Source: an uncultured Cuneatibacter sp.
GTDB taxonomy: Bacteria > Bacillota > Clostridia > Lachnospirales > Lachnospiraceae
Assembly (NCBI GenBank): GCA_934234215.1
Contig: CAKQHB010000011.1
Location: forward strand, 20,208-84,207
Direction: 5' to 3'
Length of the DNA: 64,000 nt
The first letter of the stretch is position 1; each line of letters starts with the position of its first letter. A program made the translations under genes and the position numbers. This document shows, one piece after another, positions 49,438 to 58,613 of this stretch. The notes beneath the pieces were generated by a model, which searched no databases, had not been told where the DNA came from, and worked only from the letters and a program-made list of their open reading frames with translations.

Positions 49438-50067
49438 AGCTATTCTCCTTTCCTTCCTTCTGTAACCAGCCTCAACCTTGGCAATAAAGTGATCAATATG
49501 TGTCGCCAGTAAAGAAGAAACCGATTCTTTTTCCTCTGCACCGTCGTAGACACTGTATAAAAGATACATCGGTCCATAGAACTCCAACGCCAGCTGCATA
49601 GCCTCCTCATCAGAATCTGCCAGCTTGCGGAAGATGGCCGCCATGTACTCCAAAGGACCGCCCGCCAGATAGTCGTGGTGGAGCTGTGCAAGCTTGGGAT
49701 CACGATACTGCTCCAGCGTCAACATCTTACGGAAATTAGAAGAAAACGGTTCCTTTGTCCAATGATCAAACTGTGCAAGGCTGTATGTGCGAATTTTTTG
49801 AATCGGTGTATGCAGATATGCTTCCGCAAAGCCGTCCGGTTCCGTTTCCGGCATTTCATATGTCTCAGCACGCTCATAGTCCATCCTGTTCATCCGCTCC
49901 ACGATCTTATCTAATATTTCTTGTTTGCTGGCATAGTGCTTATATAAGGCAGCTTTCGTAAATCCCAACTGCCCTGCAATATCATTCATAGATGTCCCCA
50001 GATAACCGTTCTGCGCAAACAGTTCCAACGCGATTCTCAAAATCTGTTCCTTTGTACCCTCTGCCAT
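48811..50067 (-). CDS. TetR family regulator fused in frame to a GNAT acetyltransferase
   Basis: 418-residue fusion. Residues 1-60 are a TetR helix-turn-helix (AEGTKEQILRIALELFAQNG; TSMNDIAGQLGFTKAALYKH), with a ligand-binding region to about 205. After KVEAGYRRKERRIA comes a complete GNAT domain (MSEKNIIIRRETKDDYRAVE ... PISIAPAYKRQGYGKQLF) to the end. An AAGGAG site lies just before the GNAT methionine (49437), so the acetyltransferase can also be made separately. The fusion looks like loss of a stop codon between two adjacent genes. The start at 50067 follows AAAGGAG. A double palindrome covers the promoter, implying self-repression. Confidence 0.85.
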   Translation of the reverse strand: MAEGTKEQILRIALELFAQNGYLGTSMNDIAGQLGFTKAALYKHYASKQEILDKIVERMNRMDYERAETYEMPETEPDGFAEAYLHTPIQKIRTYSLAQFDHWTKEPFSSNFRKMLTLEQYRDPKLAQLHHDYLAGGPLEYMAAIFRKLADSDEEAMQLALEFYGPMYLLYSVYDGAEEKESVSSLLATHIDHFIAKVEAGYRRKERRIAMSEKNIIIRRETKDDYRAVENLTRESFWNVYRPGCMEHYVLHCYRDDPAFVPELDFVMELNGELIGHVIYVRSEIDCDDGRKVPIMTFGPISIAPAYKRQGYGKQLFDYSMEKAREMGAGALAITGNIDFYGKSGFVPAKTKGVRYADDPEADYFLIKELNPGFLDGISGTYKDPEGYFVCEKDPKGFEQFEATFSAKEKQKLPGQLC

Positions 50068-50085
50068 AATTATCTCCTTTATCAA

Positions 50086-50128
50086 AGTAACCACTCGGTA
50101 ACTTTATTATAGTTACCGAGTGGTTACT
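50086..50128. promoter_or_regulatory. double-palindrome operator of the TetR gene
   Basis: AGTAACCACTCGGTAACT (50086-50103) and its exact inverse (50111-50128) around a 7-base TTATTAT. Each arm is itself a near-palindrome (AGTAACC-N4-GGTAACT), so it could bind two repressor dimers. It fills the promoter from -35 to the start site. Confidence 0.85.
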
Positions 50129-50134
50129 TGTCAA
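50106..50134 (-). promoter_or_regulatory. promoter of the TetR-GNAT gene
   Basis: On the minus strand: TTGACA (50134-50129), a 17-base spacer and TATAAT (50111-50106), both perfect. The operator arms occupy the spacer and the start-site region. Confidence 0.88.
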
Positions 50135-50188
50135 GAACTAATGAAAAAATATACTTTTGCATGAAAGAGCCGCAAAATGGCAGCTTAC

Positions 50189-51547
50189 TTAGATTTTCTC
50201 CGCAATCGTAGACAACTCCACTTTCTCAGTCGGCCAAGATTTTCTGAGCGCCGCATAGGAAACCAAGAAGTTGGCAAGCCAGCCGGCCGGCACAGCAAGC
50301 CAAACAAAATCAATGCCAAAACGCGGCGCACAGATCAAAGCCACAGACAGGCGAATCGCAAGATTTACCATGTTGGCAATAAGGAATGGCCGCATGATTC
50401 CAAGTCCGCGAAGAACTCCATCGGTCGCCATTTTAATTCCCATAAAGATGAAGAAATAACCAAGCCATCTCATATAATCCCCAGACACCTGATAAGCCAG
50501 GGCGGTTCCATCTTTTCCAAGGAACAGCGAAGAAATCTGCGTGTGCAGCGTTTCAATGACAAGGAAGGCAAGAACCGCAAAACACACGTCTAACACCAAT
50601 GCAGCATGATAACCTTTTTTGATACGCTGAGTCTTGTTTGCACCAAGGTTCTGGGAAACATATGGCGAAACCGCATTGCCGATGGACACAAAAATCAGAG
50701 AAAAGACATTCTCCACCCGCATCGTCGCCGCATACCCGGCGAGCGCCTGTGTGCCGAAGGGATTTACCACCGCCTGTACGATCATCATACCGATAGACAC
50801 AGTAGACTGCTGGAGAACCGACGGAACAGCAATCCGAAGCATGGAGCGCAGCTCCTGCCCGTTAAACCAGGCAAAGGTGCTCTTATACCGCCGCATCCGA
50901 TAGAGGAAAATCAATAGTGAGAACACAGCGGAAATACCTTGGGCAATCAGGGTTGCCAGCGCCGCACCGAACACACCAAGTCCTAGACCGGCTACCATCC
51001 AAAGATCCATCACAATATTGAGGAGTGATGAAAAAATCAGCAGTCCCAGTGGAATTTTTGATTCACCGATGGAAGTGAACATGGTAGAAAGAATATTGTA
51101 CATGAACAAAAACGGGAAACCCACAAAATAGACCCGCAGGTACAGTACCGCTTCCTTCATAATATCGGCAGGAGTCTGTAATCCGCTCATCATCACATGA
51201 GAAAAACAAAAGCCAAAGATACCAAGAATGATGCTCAGAAACAAAAAGCTGATCAATGATGTGGAAACAATGGTTTTCATTTTGCCATACTCTTTGGCAC
51301 CGAAATAGCGGCTCACAAGCACACCTGCACCAACGCCGGCCCCCAGTGCCACACAAATGAAAACATTCGTCAGAGCTGCACAGGCGCCAACCGCCGCCAG
51401 AGCGGAGGAACCAACAAACTGACCGACGATAATGGAGTCAGCCATATTGTATACCTGCTGAAAAAAACTGCCGAGAATCATCGGCATTGCAAAAACCGTC
51501 AACGCCTTCAGTGGCGTATCGGTAATCAAATACTCATCTTTTGACAT
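50189..51547 (-). CDS. MATE family multidrug/cation antiporter
   Basis: 452-residue MATE transporter of the inner membrane with about 12 membrane segments in two repeats. Family motifs: LKALTVFAMPMILGSFFQQVYNMADSI at the start, SSALAAVGA, and VSRYFGAKEYG; in the second half, VQAVVNPFGTQALAGY and SPYVSQNLGANKTQRIKKGY. Energy comes from Na+ or H+; the substrate is unknown. The TetR-type gene with its own promoter lies downstream, so the regulator may respond to a substrate of this exporter (inference). Confidence 0.93.
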   Translation of the reverse strand: MSKDEYLITDTPLKALTVFAMPMILGSFFQQVYNMADSIIVGQFVGSSALAAVGACAALTNVFICVALGAGVGAGVLVSRYFGAKEYGKMKTIVSTSLISFLFLSIILGIFGFCFSHVMMSGLQTPADIMKEAVLYLRVYFVGFPFLFMYNILSTMFTSIGESKIPLGLLIFSSLLNIVMDLWMVAGLGLGVFGAALATLIAQGISAVFSLLIFLYRMRRYKSTFAWFNGQELRSMLRIAVPSVLQQSTVSIGMMIVQAVVNPFGTQALAGYAATMRVENVFSLIFVSIGNAVSPYVSQNLGANKTQRIKKGYHAALVLDVCFAVLAFLVIETLHTQISSLFLGKDGTALAYQVSGDYMRWLGYFFIFMGIKMATDGVLRGLGIMRPFLIANMVNLAIRLSVALICAPRFGIDFVWLAVPAGWLANFLVSYAALRKSWPTEKVELSTIAEKI

Positions 51548-51636
51548 AATCCTATTCCTTCACAACTTTCTGCTTTTTATCCGAAAGCGAGGTGCTATTC
51601 ACATTCTCACTTAATTCGCGTACAAAAAACGTACCT

Positions 51637-52119
51637 TCAAGATAGATGATCAGCCACTGCTTGCCTTTTCGGAGGCGCGCTTCCCTTCGTTCTGCCTTCG
51701 TCAGTCTCTTTTTCTTTGCCATTTGCGGACTCTCCCGGATTTTTTGCTGATGACTTTGGTTTGCGTTTTTTCGGTGCTGTCAGCTCATAGCTCAAAGAAA
51801 GCAGGTCTTTGATGGCATCATCCAGCTCCGGTTTGCCGAGCTGAATACTGAGCCATTTCTCCTTGTTCATATGATAGGCCGGAAAATAGCCGTCCTGCCC
51901 GCGAAGAGAGCCAATCAGCAGCGGATCGCTTTTCACATTGAGAACATCAACGATGCCTGCCTCCGGCAATCCCAACTTATCCGCAGATACCTCCAGAACC
52001 ACACCATACCATTTATTATTGTCTTTGTGCCGCAGCACCGCATTCCAGTCATGCCAGGGGTATTCCGGCTCTGTGCCGTACCGCTGGCGTATCCATGTAA
52101 ATAATTCTTGTCGTGTCAC
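51637..52119 (-). CDS. MmcQ/YjbR family protein
   Basis: 160-residue MmcQ/YjbR-like protein, a small double-wing DNA-binding-like fold. Signatures: TEPEYPWHDWNAVLRHKDNNKWYGVV, DVLNVKSDPLLIGSLRG and GYFPAYHMNKEKWLSI. The last 45 residues are a low-complexity Lys/Ala tail. The start codon is GTG (52119) with GGGGAA upstream. The biological role of the family is unclear. Confidence 0.82.
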   Translation of the reverse strand: MTRQELFTWIRQRYGTEPEYPWHDWNAVLRHKDNNKWYGVVLEVSADKLGLPEAGIVDVLNVKSDPLLIGSLRGQDGYFPAYHMNKEKWLSIQLGKPELDDAIKDLLSLSYELTAPKKRKPKSSAKNPGESANGKEKETDEGRTKGSAPPKRQAVADHLS

Positions 52120-52150
52120 TCCATCGCTTCCCCGCTATTTTATGTGTAGT

Positions 52151-52175
52151 TTTGTGCAACAACCTGTTGCACAAA
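52151..52175. terminator. perfect hairpin at the end of the defence operon
   Basis: TTTGTGCAACA (52151-52161) and TGTTGCACAAA (52165-52175) around ACC, with TTTTT on the plus strand. It lies 36 bases after the last gene of the minus-strand defence operon and just before the MmcQ gene, so it may be a terminator or an operator. Confidence 0.6.
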
Positions 52176-52211
52176 TTTTTGCCTCGGATAACTCTCCACG
52201 CTGCATTGAAA

Positions 52212-52463
52212 TCAGAAATCATCCAGCGCAGCATCTATCTCTTCCGTCCCGAACAGACCTTTCACCTGAATTCTGAAATCCGGATTGTTGTTGGTCAGTC
52301 CCTGAAACAGCTTCACGTTTTTATAGCGAGAAAGCAGAATCTGGCAGATTGCAGCAATGTCCCGTCCATGAACCGTCGATTGTGCCATAAAATGTTTTGT
52401 AATATACGGTTTTATATCGTCCATGACCCGCGACATGGATGCCTTTTTGCGCAAATCTGCCAT
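52212..52463 (-). CDS. small uncharacterised protein, last gene of the defence operon
   Basis: 83-residue soluble protein, helical and charged (MADLRKKASMSRVMDDIKPY ... GLFGTEEIDAALDDF). I do not recognise it. The start at 52463 follows AGGAGA, 19 bases after the res stop, so it belongs to the operon. Confidence 0.65.
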   Translation of the reverse strand: MADLRKKASMSRVMDDIKPYITKHFMAQSTVHGRDIAAICQILLSRYKNVKLFQGLTNNNPDFRIQVKGLFGTEEIDAALDDF

Positions 52464-52482
52464 ATTCTTCTCCTATCACACG

Positions 52483-55400
52483 TTATTGCAGCACCTTATT
52501 CATCAACTCCTGATAGCTGTCTACATGGTCATATGTCACAAGACCATCCGACAGTTTTGCGAAGAGTTTCTTGGCGCAGTCGATCTTGGACTTCTCGATT
52601 GGGCGTAGGTTCAGGCTCTCCATCGTACCTTTTGTTTCTGCTACAAAATAGATGTGCTTTACCCTACCCTCATGGAACACGATTGCCCAGTCCGGGGAGT
52701 AGTGTCCTACCGGAGTCGGAATAAAGAAGCCTTTCGACAGCTTTGCATAGATAAAGACCTCTTCCGCACCATCCAGATTCTCCGCAAACTTACGCTCCAC
52801 GCTCTTTTCTGCCGTGCCATCCGTGAAAACATAATCCTGAATCGCTTTTTGCGCCTTATAAGCCTTGTCCATCGTCAGAGCGTGCTTTTCTGCCGTGAAG
52901 ATACTGCTGTCGTAGCTGCCTTCAATGGTATCGTAGGTAATATGCTCCACGATCATCGTAGCTTTCTGTTCTTTGATCAGACGAATTGTCTTGGTAATAA
53001 ACTCTTCCGGGTTGTTCTGATACATGGCAAAAGTAGTCGGCTTGATACCCTGCAAAATGCGAGCTGTTGTACGGCGGGTCAATGTTGTGCCCTCTGCAAT
53101 CTTACCGATCAGGTCATATGCCACCTGACTGGTATGTGCATTTTTCAGTACAGTCGTCTTGCTTTTTGCGTCATAAAAGCTGCTGCCCTCCCGTACCATG
53201 TCAGCATTCAAGGTGTCTTTCTGCCCGGCATAGGTAACAGTATATTGCAGGCGGCTGACATATAGTTCGCTGTCGATGTACGCAATCGACTTCCGAATCA
53301 GCTCTTCAGAATCAAAATCCACCGTATAGGCGTATTTGTGGTTGATGGTCTGCCAGAGCTTCTGGAATTCTGCTTTTTCAAATCGGTCGTTCAGAGGATT
53401 TTCCAGTACTTTCGGCTTGTTGCCATCCTCGAACATGGATTTGAGCACACTATCGTCATAAATCGCCTGAACCAACGAGTGCACGCCCTCTTCGATAGGT
53501 TTCAGCGTCTCCGGCACAGGTACAAGCGTTCCGGCCTGCACATCGTCCCGGTAGTCCTGCGTGACATTATCCTGCTCATCTACATAGTTGTTGCGGACAA
53601 GATACTGATAGATAGCCCGTGCCTGACGGTCATCCACTTTGATTGTTTTTCCATCGAGCTTGATGGCCTTTCCAACAAAGTAGTCGATGTCTGCCTTGCG
53701 TGGGCGGTCATACAGCACAGCTTCGGTCTGCTTTTGCAGCCCGTCCACAAATCCGGCGTAGCTCTCGCTTGCAATAACGGTCAGGACGTTGATATCCTGA
53801 ACCTTCTCCCCCAGAACCTCGGCATCCATGCGGTTTCCGTCCTTATTTACGCACAGACGCAGACCACGGCCTACTTCCTGCCGCTTCTGCGTGGTGCTGT
53901 CGCTGTGTTTTAACGTGCAGATCTGAAACACATTCGGGTTATCCCAGCCCTCACGCAGCGCGGAATGGGAAAAGATAAACCGGGTTGGCTCTTCAAAGGA
54001 CAGCAGTCGCTCCTTATTTTTCAGAATCAGATCGTAGGCCGAAATATCATCGGACATATCCGTGCCACGCTTAACCGAACTGTTGACGCTGTGCCCTTTC
54101 TTATCAATGCTGAAATAGCCCTTATGCACATCATGTACATCGGTGGCATCCAGATAGGCAGTATACTCCGGCTCAAGAATAGAACGATATTCGTTCATTA
54201 CAGCCATGTATTCCTGCTCAAAAATCTTGCCATACTCGCCCAGAAGCTCATCGCCGTCTTCATCGTACTGACGGTATTTAGCCACTTCGTCAATGAAGAA
54301 CAGGGAAAGGGTCTTGATACCCATTTTGAACAGCTCATGTTCTTTTTCAAAGTGGGAAATGATCGTCTCCCGAATCTGCACCCGGCGCATATCATCCTCA
54401 GAGACATCGCCGGTTACATCACCTTTGCGGATGGTATCGCCATTGGTAAATGTCACAACGCCAGTAATCGGGTCAATTTCAGAAACGACAAAGCCTTTAT
54501 ACTGCTCCATCTCGCCGGAGATATAGTAGAGATTATCACTCACATCCAATGTACGGAATTCCCGCTTTGTGCCGCTCTGGTGTTTAACCTCCAACTCCAC
54601 CTTTGCCCGCGGCGGATTCTTGGGGGAGATAATGATGCTTTCCAGATACAGATATTTGTCTGTACCACGCAGGTTCTTGACCTCAAAGCCCTTGACCTCG
54701 ATCTTCTTGACCAGACGCTTATTGTAAGCATCCAACGCATCCAGCACATAAATCAGGTTGTGCTGCTTGGCGTGGGTAGCGGAGTAGTTCAGCGTGAACA
54801 GAGGATTGAATTTCTTCAACGCTTTCTGGGTAGCAGAATCCTCTTTACCCATCTTCTGCGGTTCATCCAGAATCAGAATCGGGCGGTTGGCCGCAATCAC
54901 ATCAATGGGACGGCGGGAGCCGAACTCGTCCCGCTTGGTGTAAATAATTCTCGCAGCGGCATCACCCTTGCGGCCTTCCACGTTCTTGTCCTCGTTCATG
55001 GAGGCAGCAAAGGCCTGTGTATTGATAATCATGACGTTGATGCCGGAATTGCTGGAGAACGAGTCCAACTGGTTCAGGTTGCTGCTATTGTAGATAAAGA
55101 ACCGTGCTTTTTTGCCGTAGCACTCCATGAAATGATCGGCAGTGATCTCAAAGGACTTCTTTACACCCTCACGAATGGCAATGCTCGGAACAACAACGAT
55201 GAATTTGCTCCAACCATACCGCTTGTTCAGCTCGAACATGGTCTTGATGTAAACATAGGTCTTGCCCGTACCGGTCTCCATCTCAATGTCCAGAGAGCAT
55301 CTACCCAGCGGGGCAACCAGCTTGTCTGACTGATGAATATTGCTTTCTGCCTGTAATGCACGGATATTCTGTACCAAATCCGCATCGGTTAATTGCAGTG

Positions 55401-55620
55401 CTTCATTCTTGAACCCGGAATCGTTGATCAAATCCTGCAATTCCAACTGTGCTGCATCGTCGGCCATCGGCATAAGGCTCAACTGCTGGGGCTTTGCAGA
55501 CAGGCTTCCCATATCACGCAGATAGGACACTCCTGCACTATAAGGCTGACCCTGAAAGACACGAGCCACGGCATCCACGGCATCGGTCTGATACTGCTGA
55601 ATCTTGAAACTAAACTTCAT
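52483..55620 (-). CDS. res: type III-like restriction subunit Res (helicase-nuclease)
   Basis: 1045-residue DEAD/DEAH helicase with a C-terminal nuclease, as in type III restriction subunits. Walker A is TGTGKT (residues 116-121), Walker B is DEPQ (252-255), and later helicase motifs include SHSALREGWDNPNVFQI and RQEVGRGLRL. The C-terminal PD-(D/E)XK nuclease site is Asp977 in SPDW with Glu995-Thr-Lys997 in AETKG. The start at 55620 follows AGGAGG and overlaps the upstream RhuM gene by 11 bases. It should work with the Mod subunit encoded two genes upstream. Confidence 0.92.
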   Translation of the reverse strand: MKFSFKIQQYQTDAVDAVARVFQGQPYSAGVSYLRDMGSLSAKPQQLSLMPMADDAAQLELQDLINDSGFKNEALQLTDADLVQNIRALQAESNIHQSDKLVAPLGRCSLDIEMETGTGKTYVYIKTMFELNKRYGWSKFIVVVPSIAIREGVKKSFEITADHFMECYGKKARFFIYNSSNLNQLDSFSSNSGINVMIINTQAFAASMNEDKNVEGRKGDAAARIIYTKRDEFGSRRPIDVIAANRPILILDEPQKMGKEDSATQKALKKFNPLFTLNYSATHAKQHNLIYVLDALDAYNKRLVKKIEVKGFEVKNLRGTDKYLYLESIIISPKNPPRAKVELEVKHQSGTKREFRTLDVSDNLYYISGEMEQYKGFVVSEIDPITGVVTFTNGDTIRKGDVTGDVSEDDMRRVQIRETIISHFEKEHELFKMGIKTLSLFFIDEVAKYRQYDEDGDELLGEYGKIFEQEYMAVMNEYRSILEPEYTAYLDATDVHDVHKGYFSIDKKGHSVNSSVKRGTDMSDDISAYDLILKNKERLLSFEEPTRFIFSHSALREGWDNPNVFQICTLKHSDSTTQKRQEVGRGLRLCVNKDGNRMDAEVLGEKVQDINVLTVIASESYAGFVDGLQKQTEAVLYDRPRKADIDYFVGKAIKLDGKTIKVDDRQARAIYQYLVRNNYVDEQDNVTQDYRDDVQAGTLVPVPETLKPIEEGVHSLVQAIYDDSVLKSMFEDGNKPKVLENPLNDRFEKAEFQKLWQTINHKYAYTVDFDSEELIRKSIAYIDSELYVSRLQYTVTYAGQKDTLNADMVREGSSFYDAKSKTTVLKNAHTSQVAYDLIGKIAEGTTLTRRTTARILQGIKPTTFAMYQNNPEEFITKTIRLIKEQKATMIVEHITYDTIEGSYDSSIFTAEKHALTMDKAYKAQKAIQDYVFTDGTAEKSVERKFAENLDGAEEVFIYAKLSKGFFIPTPVGHYSPDWAIVFHEGRVKHIYFVAETKGTMESLNLRPIEKSKIDCAKKLFAKLSDGLVTYDHVDSYQELMNKVLQ

Positions 55621-56665
55621 CTTTGTGGTTCACCTCCTGCTCCAGCATCAAAAAACGGTCAAAGTCGCTTTCATATAGGCGATCCTGAATGATACGGTAT
55701 TTTTCATATTCCGTTTCCGCATGGAGTTTTGCCTGTTCTGCGCTGATTTTACCCGGCCCGGTCAGCAGCTCGTTGCCGTTGAACTCCAGAAAACCATCAA
55801 GCCGCTTTGCCCAATCTTCCATGCTCATTGGGATTTTGCGTTCGGCCTGCAACTCGGCATAATCCAGATAGAGCGACACAATGCGCTCCAGATAATTCAT
55901 TTCTTCTTTGCTCAGATAATTCTTTGCAATTGTCACATCTGCTTTCAGGATTTTCCCATCCGGGGCATTCTCCCATGTGGTCAGCCCCATGTGTTCCTTG
56001 TTGGCATCTGCCCGCTCCACGATCAACTCCGCCGCTGTGTGTCGATGGACGGCATAGTGCATTTTGTTCTGTACCGTCTGGAAGAACAGACGGGTCGTCT
56101 TTGCGTTTTTGTCGTAGTCAAACGCAGTGGCGTACAAATCTGTCACTTTCTGATAGAATTTACGTTCAGACAGGCGAATCTCCCGAATCTGCTGCAACTG
56201 CCGATCAAAGTATTCGTCGGTGAACATATGGCCTTTTTTCAGCCGCTCCACATCCATCGTCCAGCCCTGAATAGTGTGGTCTTTGACGATCTGTCCCGCC
56301 CATTTGCGGAACTGCACCGCCCGCTGGTTATTCACCTTGAAGCCTACGGCAATAATGAGCTGTAAGTTGTAGTGCGTCACTTCACGGTTGACCTGCCTTA
56401 CGCCCTCTGTCTGAACTATTCGGAATTTCCGAATAGTTGCCTCCTCTGTCAGCTCTCCGTCAGAATAAATCTTTTTGATATGCTCATTGATAGTGGGAAG
56501 CCCAACATCATATAACGCTGCCATCATCTTCTGCGTCAGCCAGATGTTCTCATCCTCATAGCGCATTTCAAAGCTGGCATCGCTCTCACCGGTAGAGGCA
56601 ATGAAAGTCAAGTATTCTGCTGCGGAGCTGCGAATGGCAAGTTCTTTTTTCTTCTTATCATCCAT
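55610..56665 (-). CDS. RhuM family protein
   Basis: 351-residue protein of the RhuM (virulence-protein) family. The N-terminal part resembles a Bro/KilA-type DNA-associated domain: IWLTQKMMAALYDVGLPTIN, then HIKKIYSDGEL, REVTHYNLQLIIAVGFKVNN and QFRKWAGQIVKDH. The C-terminal half is helical. RhuM genes are frequently found among restriction and phage-defence genes; the mechanism is unknown. Here it lies one base after mod and overlaps res by 11 bases, so all three are coupled. Confidence 0.85.
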   Translation of the reverse strand: MDDKKKKELAIRSSAAEYLTFIASTGESDASFEMRYEDENIWLTQKMMAALYDVGLPTINEHIKKIYSDGELTEEATIRKFRIVQTEGVRQVNREVTHYNLQLIIAVGFKVNNQRAVQFRKWAGQIVKDHTIQGWTMDVERLKKGHMFTDEYFDRQLQQIREIRLSERKFYQKVTDLYATAFDYDKNAKTTRLFFQTVQNKMHYAVHRHTAAELIVERADANKEHMGLTTWENAPDGKILKADVTIAKNYLSKEEMNYLERIVSLYLDYAELQAERKIPMSMEDWAKRLDGFLEFNGNELLTGPGKISAEQAKLHAETEYEKYRIIQDRLYESDFDRFLMLEQEVNHKDEV

Positions 56666-56666
56666 A

Positions 56667-58574
56667 TCACAGCACCTTCCTTACAGTATCAGGGCTATAT
56701 GCCTCGAAAATCTGCTCGAAGTTTGTGGCTACGCTGTCATTTGCCATACTGCTGTCACGGAACACGGCATAGTAGGGTTTCATCTGTGCAATGGCCTTGA
56801 CGGTTTCCTCGGTCACATCATGGTCGAAGCAGGCCAGCAGGAACCCATCTGCCACACTGAACACCTTTTTGCCTGCGATCTCTTTCACCTCAATGGAGCT
56901 GGACAGCAGCACGCCCAAATCCAGCATCACCTGGAACAGCAAGTCCTCCGGGGTACGGTCTTCCTTCACGTTGTCCACCAACGAGAACAGATCCTGCTGA
57001 CCGACTTCATCCGGCGTGTAGTATACAGGCTTCATATTGCTTTCATCCAGACGCAGGCAGCGGAAGCCGATGTCCAAATCAGCCGGAGCCGTCAAACCGG
57101 CATCCTCTTTGATTTTCCGGCCCGCACAACGGATACGCTCCTTGCCGATTTCGCAGATGTTCTTGTAGCCTGCCTTGTAGGCTTCGCTCTTTTCGCCCGT
57201 CTTTTCGGGCAACTGCACCAAAATAAACTTGCGGTGTCCACCGTCCTCGGCATTCAGTTTCATCACAGCATGGGCGGTAGTAGCGGAACCAGAGAAAAAG
57301 TCGAGAATAATAGAATCATCCTTCGTGTTCGCAATCTTAAGCAATACATTTAAAAGACGAACTGGTTTTGGACCATCGAAAACCCCACATCCATTAAACA
57401 GAGCTTTTGTTTCTTGTTTTGCTTCTTGATTATTTCCGACACTATCCTGGAAAAGGATTGTATTCGGACGCAGCCCCTGTTGAACTTCGGACAAGAACGT
57501 TTTCTTCCGAGGAGTTCCATCACCGTTAGAACCAAACCAAATTCTACCATCTGCTTTCCATTTTTCAAATGTGTCCTTACTGCAGCTCCAATATCTGCCG
57601 CTTGGAGGAAGAACCTTTCGCCCGCTTGGCGTTTGAATCTCATAAAGCAGGGAGTCCGAACCAGATTTAGCAGACAAAATCACAGAAGTCCAAACTCCGC
57701 GAGGGTCATTGTCAGGATTAGCATATCCATTTGGGATTTCACCGTCACGGGGCAGCAACCCAATTCGCCAGCCATTTTCATTTTGCATAATATTGGATTT
57801 ACAATAGCACAGAATATGGTCATGCATTGTAGAGAAATATGTTGCATCATTTGAACGAGAAAACTTTTTTTGCCAAATCAGATCTGCAACAAAATTGGAT
57901 TCTCCAAATATATCATTGCAAACTTTCAACAAATTGGCAGCTTCTCCATCATCAATGCTAATGAAGATAACACCATCCTCTGCCAGCAAATCCTTTGCTA
58001 GTTTCAACCGAGGATAAATCATATTGAGCCAATCCGTATGAAAGCGGCCATTGCTTTCGGTATTCGTCACCATACGGTTGCCTTCTTCGTCATACTGACC
58101 GCTGTTGCCCATGTAATCCTCGGTGCTCTGTGCAAAGTCGTCCTCATAGACAAAATCATTGCCGGTGTTGTACGGCGGATCAATGTAGATCATCTTGACC
58201 TTGCCCAGATAGGTTTCCTGCAAGAGCTTCAGCACTTCCAGATTGTCGCCCTCGATGTAGAGGTTCTCACTGTCAAAACCGCCGGGTGTGCCATCTTTGC
58301 CCACACTGTCAGCTGCCACCGGACGCAGCGTTGCCGTAATGGGCGCATTGGCCGCCAACATCGCCTTTTTCTTATCCGGCCAAGTAAACTGATAGCGTTC
58401 CTCCCGACCTTCCACGATGGAATCGGAAAGCTCCTGCCGCAGAACGTCAAAATCAATGGCGTGTTCTATCTTGCCGTCACGCATTACTTCGGTGATGGCA
58501 TTGGGGAACAGCTTGCCGATCAGTTCTATATTTCTCTCCACGCCGTCAAGGCTGTGCATTTTCAGTTTGTCCAT
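56667..58574 (-). CDS. mod: type III-like adenine-N6 DNA methyltransferase Mod
   Basis: 635-residue DNA adenine methyltransferase, the modification and specificity subunit of a type III-like system. Catalytic DPPY is at residues 132-135 (YIDPPYNTGNDFVYEDDF); the AdoMet motif FFSGSATTAHAV follows much later (about residue 425), which is the beta-class order expected for Mod. The target-recognition region lies between. The start follows AAGGAG, 39 bases after the TIR gene. It should methylate the site that Res would otherwise attack. Confidence 0.94.
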   Translation of the reverse strand: MDKLKMHSLDGVERNIELIGKLFPNAITEVMRDGKIEHAIDFDVLRQELSDSIVEGREERYQFTWPDKKKAMLAANAPITATLRPVAADSVGKDGTPGGFDSENLYIEGDNLEVLKLLQETYLGKVKMIYIDPPYNTGNDFVYEDDFAQSTEDYMGNSGQYDEEGNRMVTNTESNGRFHTDWLNMIYPRLKLAKDLLAEDGVIFISIDDGEAANLLKVCNDIFGESNFVADLIWQKKFSRSNDATYFSTMHDHILCYCKSNIMQNENGWRIGLLPRDGEIPNGYANPDNDPRGVWTSVILSAKSGSDSLLYEIQTPSGRKVLPPSGRYWSCSKDTFEKWKADGRIWFGSNGDGTPRKKTFLSEVQQGLRPNTILFQDSVGNNQEAKQETKALFNGCGVFDGPKPVRLLNVLLKIANTKDDSIILDFFSGSATTAHAVMKLNAEDGGHRKFILVQLPEKTGEKSEAYKAGYKNICEIGKERIRCAGRKIKEDAGLTAPADLDIGFRCLRLDESNMKPVYYTPDEVGQQDLFSLVDNVKEDRTPEDLLFQVMLDLGVLLSSSIEVKEIAGKKVFSVADGFLLACFDHDVTEETVKAIAQMKPYYAVFRDSSMANDSVATNFEQIFEAYSPDTVRKVL

Positions 58575-58613
58575 ATCGTTCTCCTTTTATAGAATCGTTG
58601 GTATATTCCATTA

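Noticed and set aside
53965..55329. 454-codon plus-strand frame opposite res
   Set aside because: Same antisense effect; similar shadows lie at 38301-39638 and 40864-42333.
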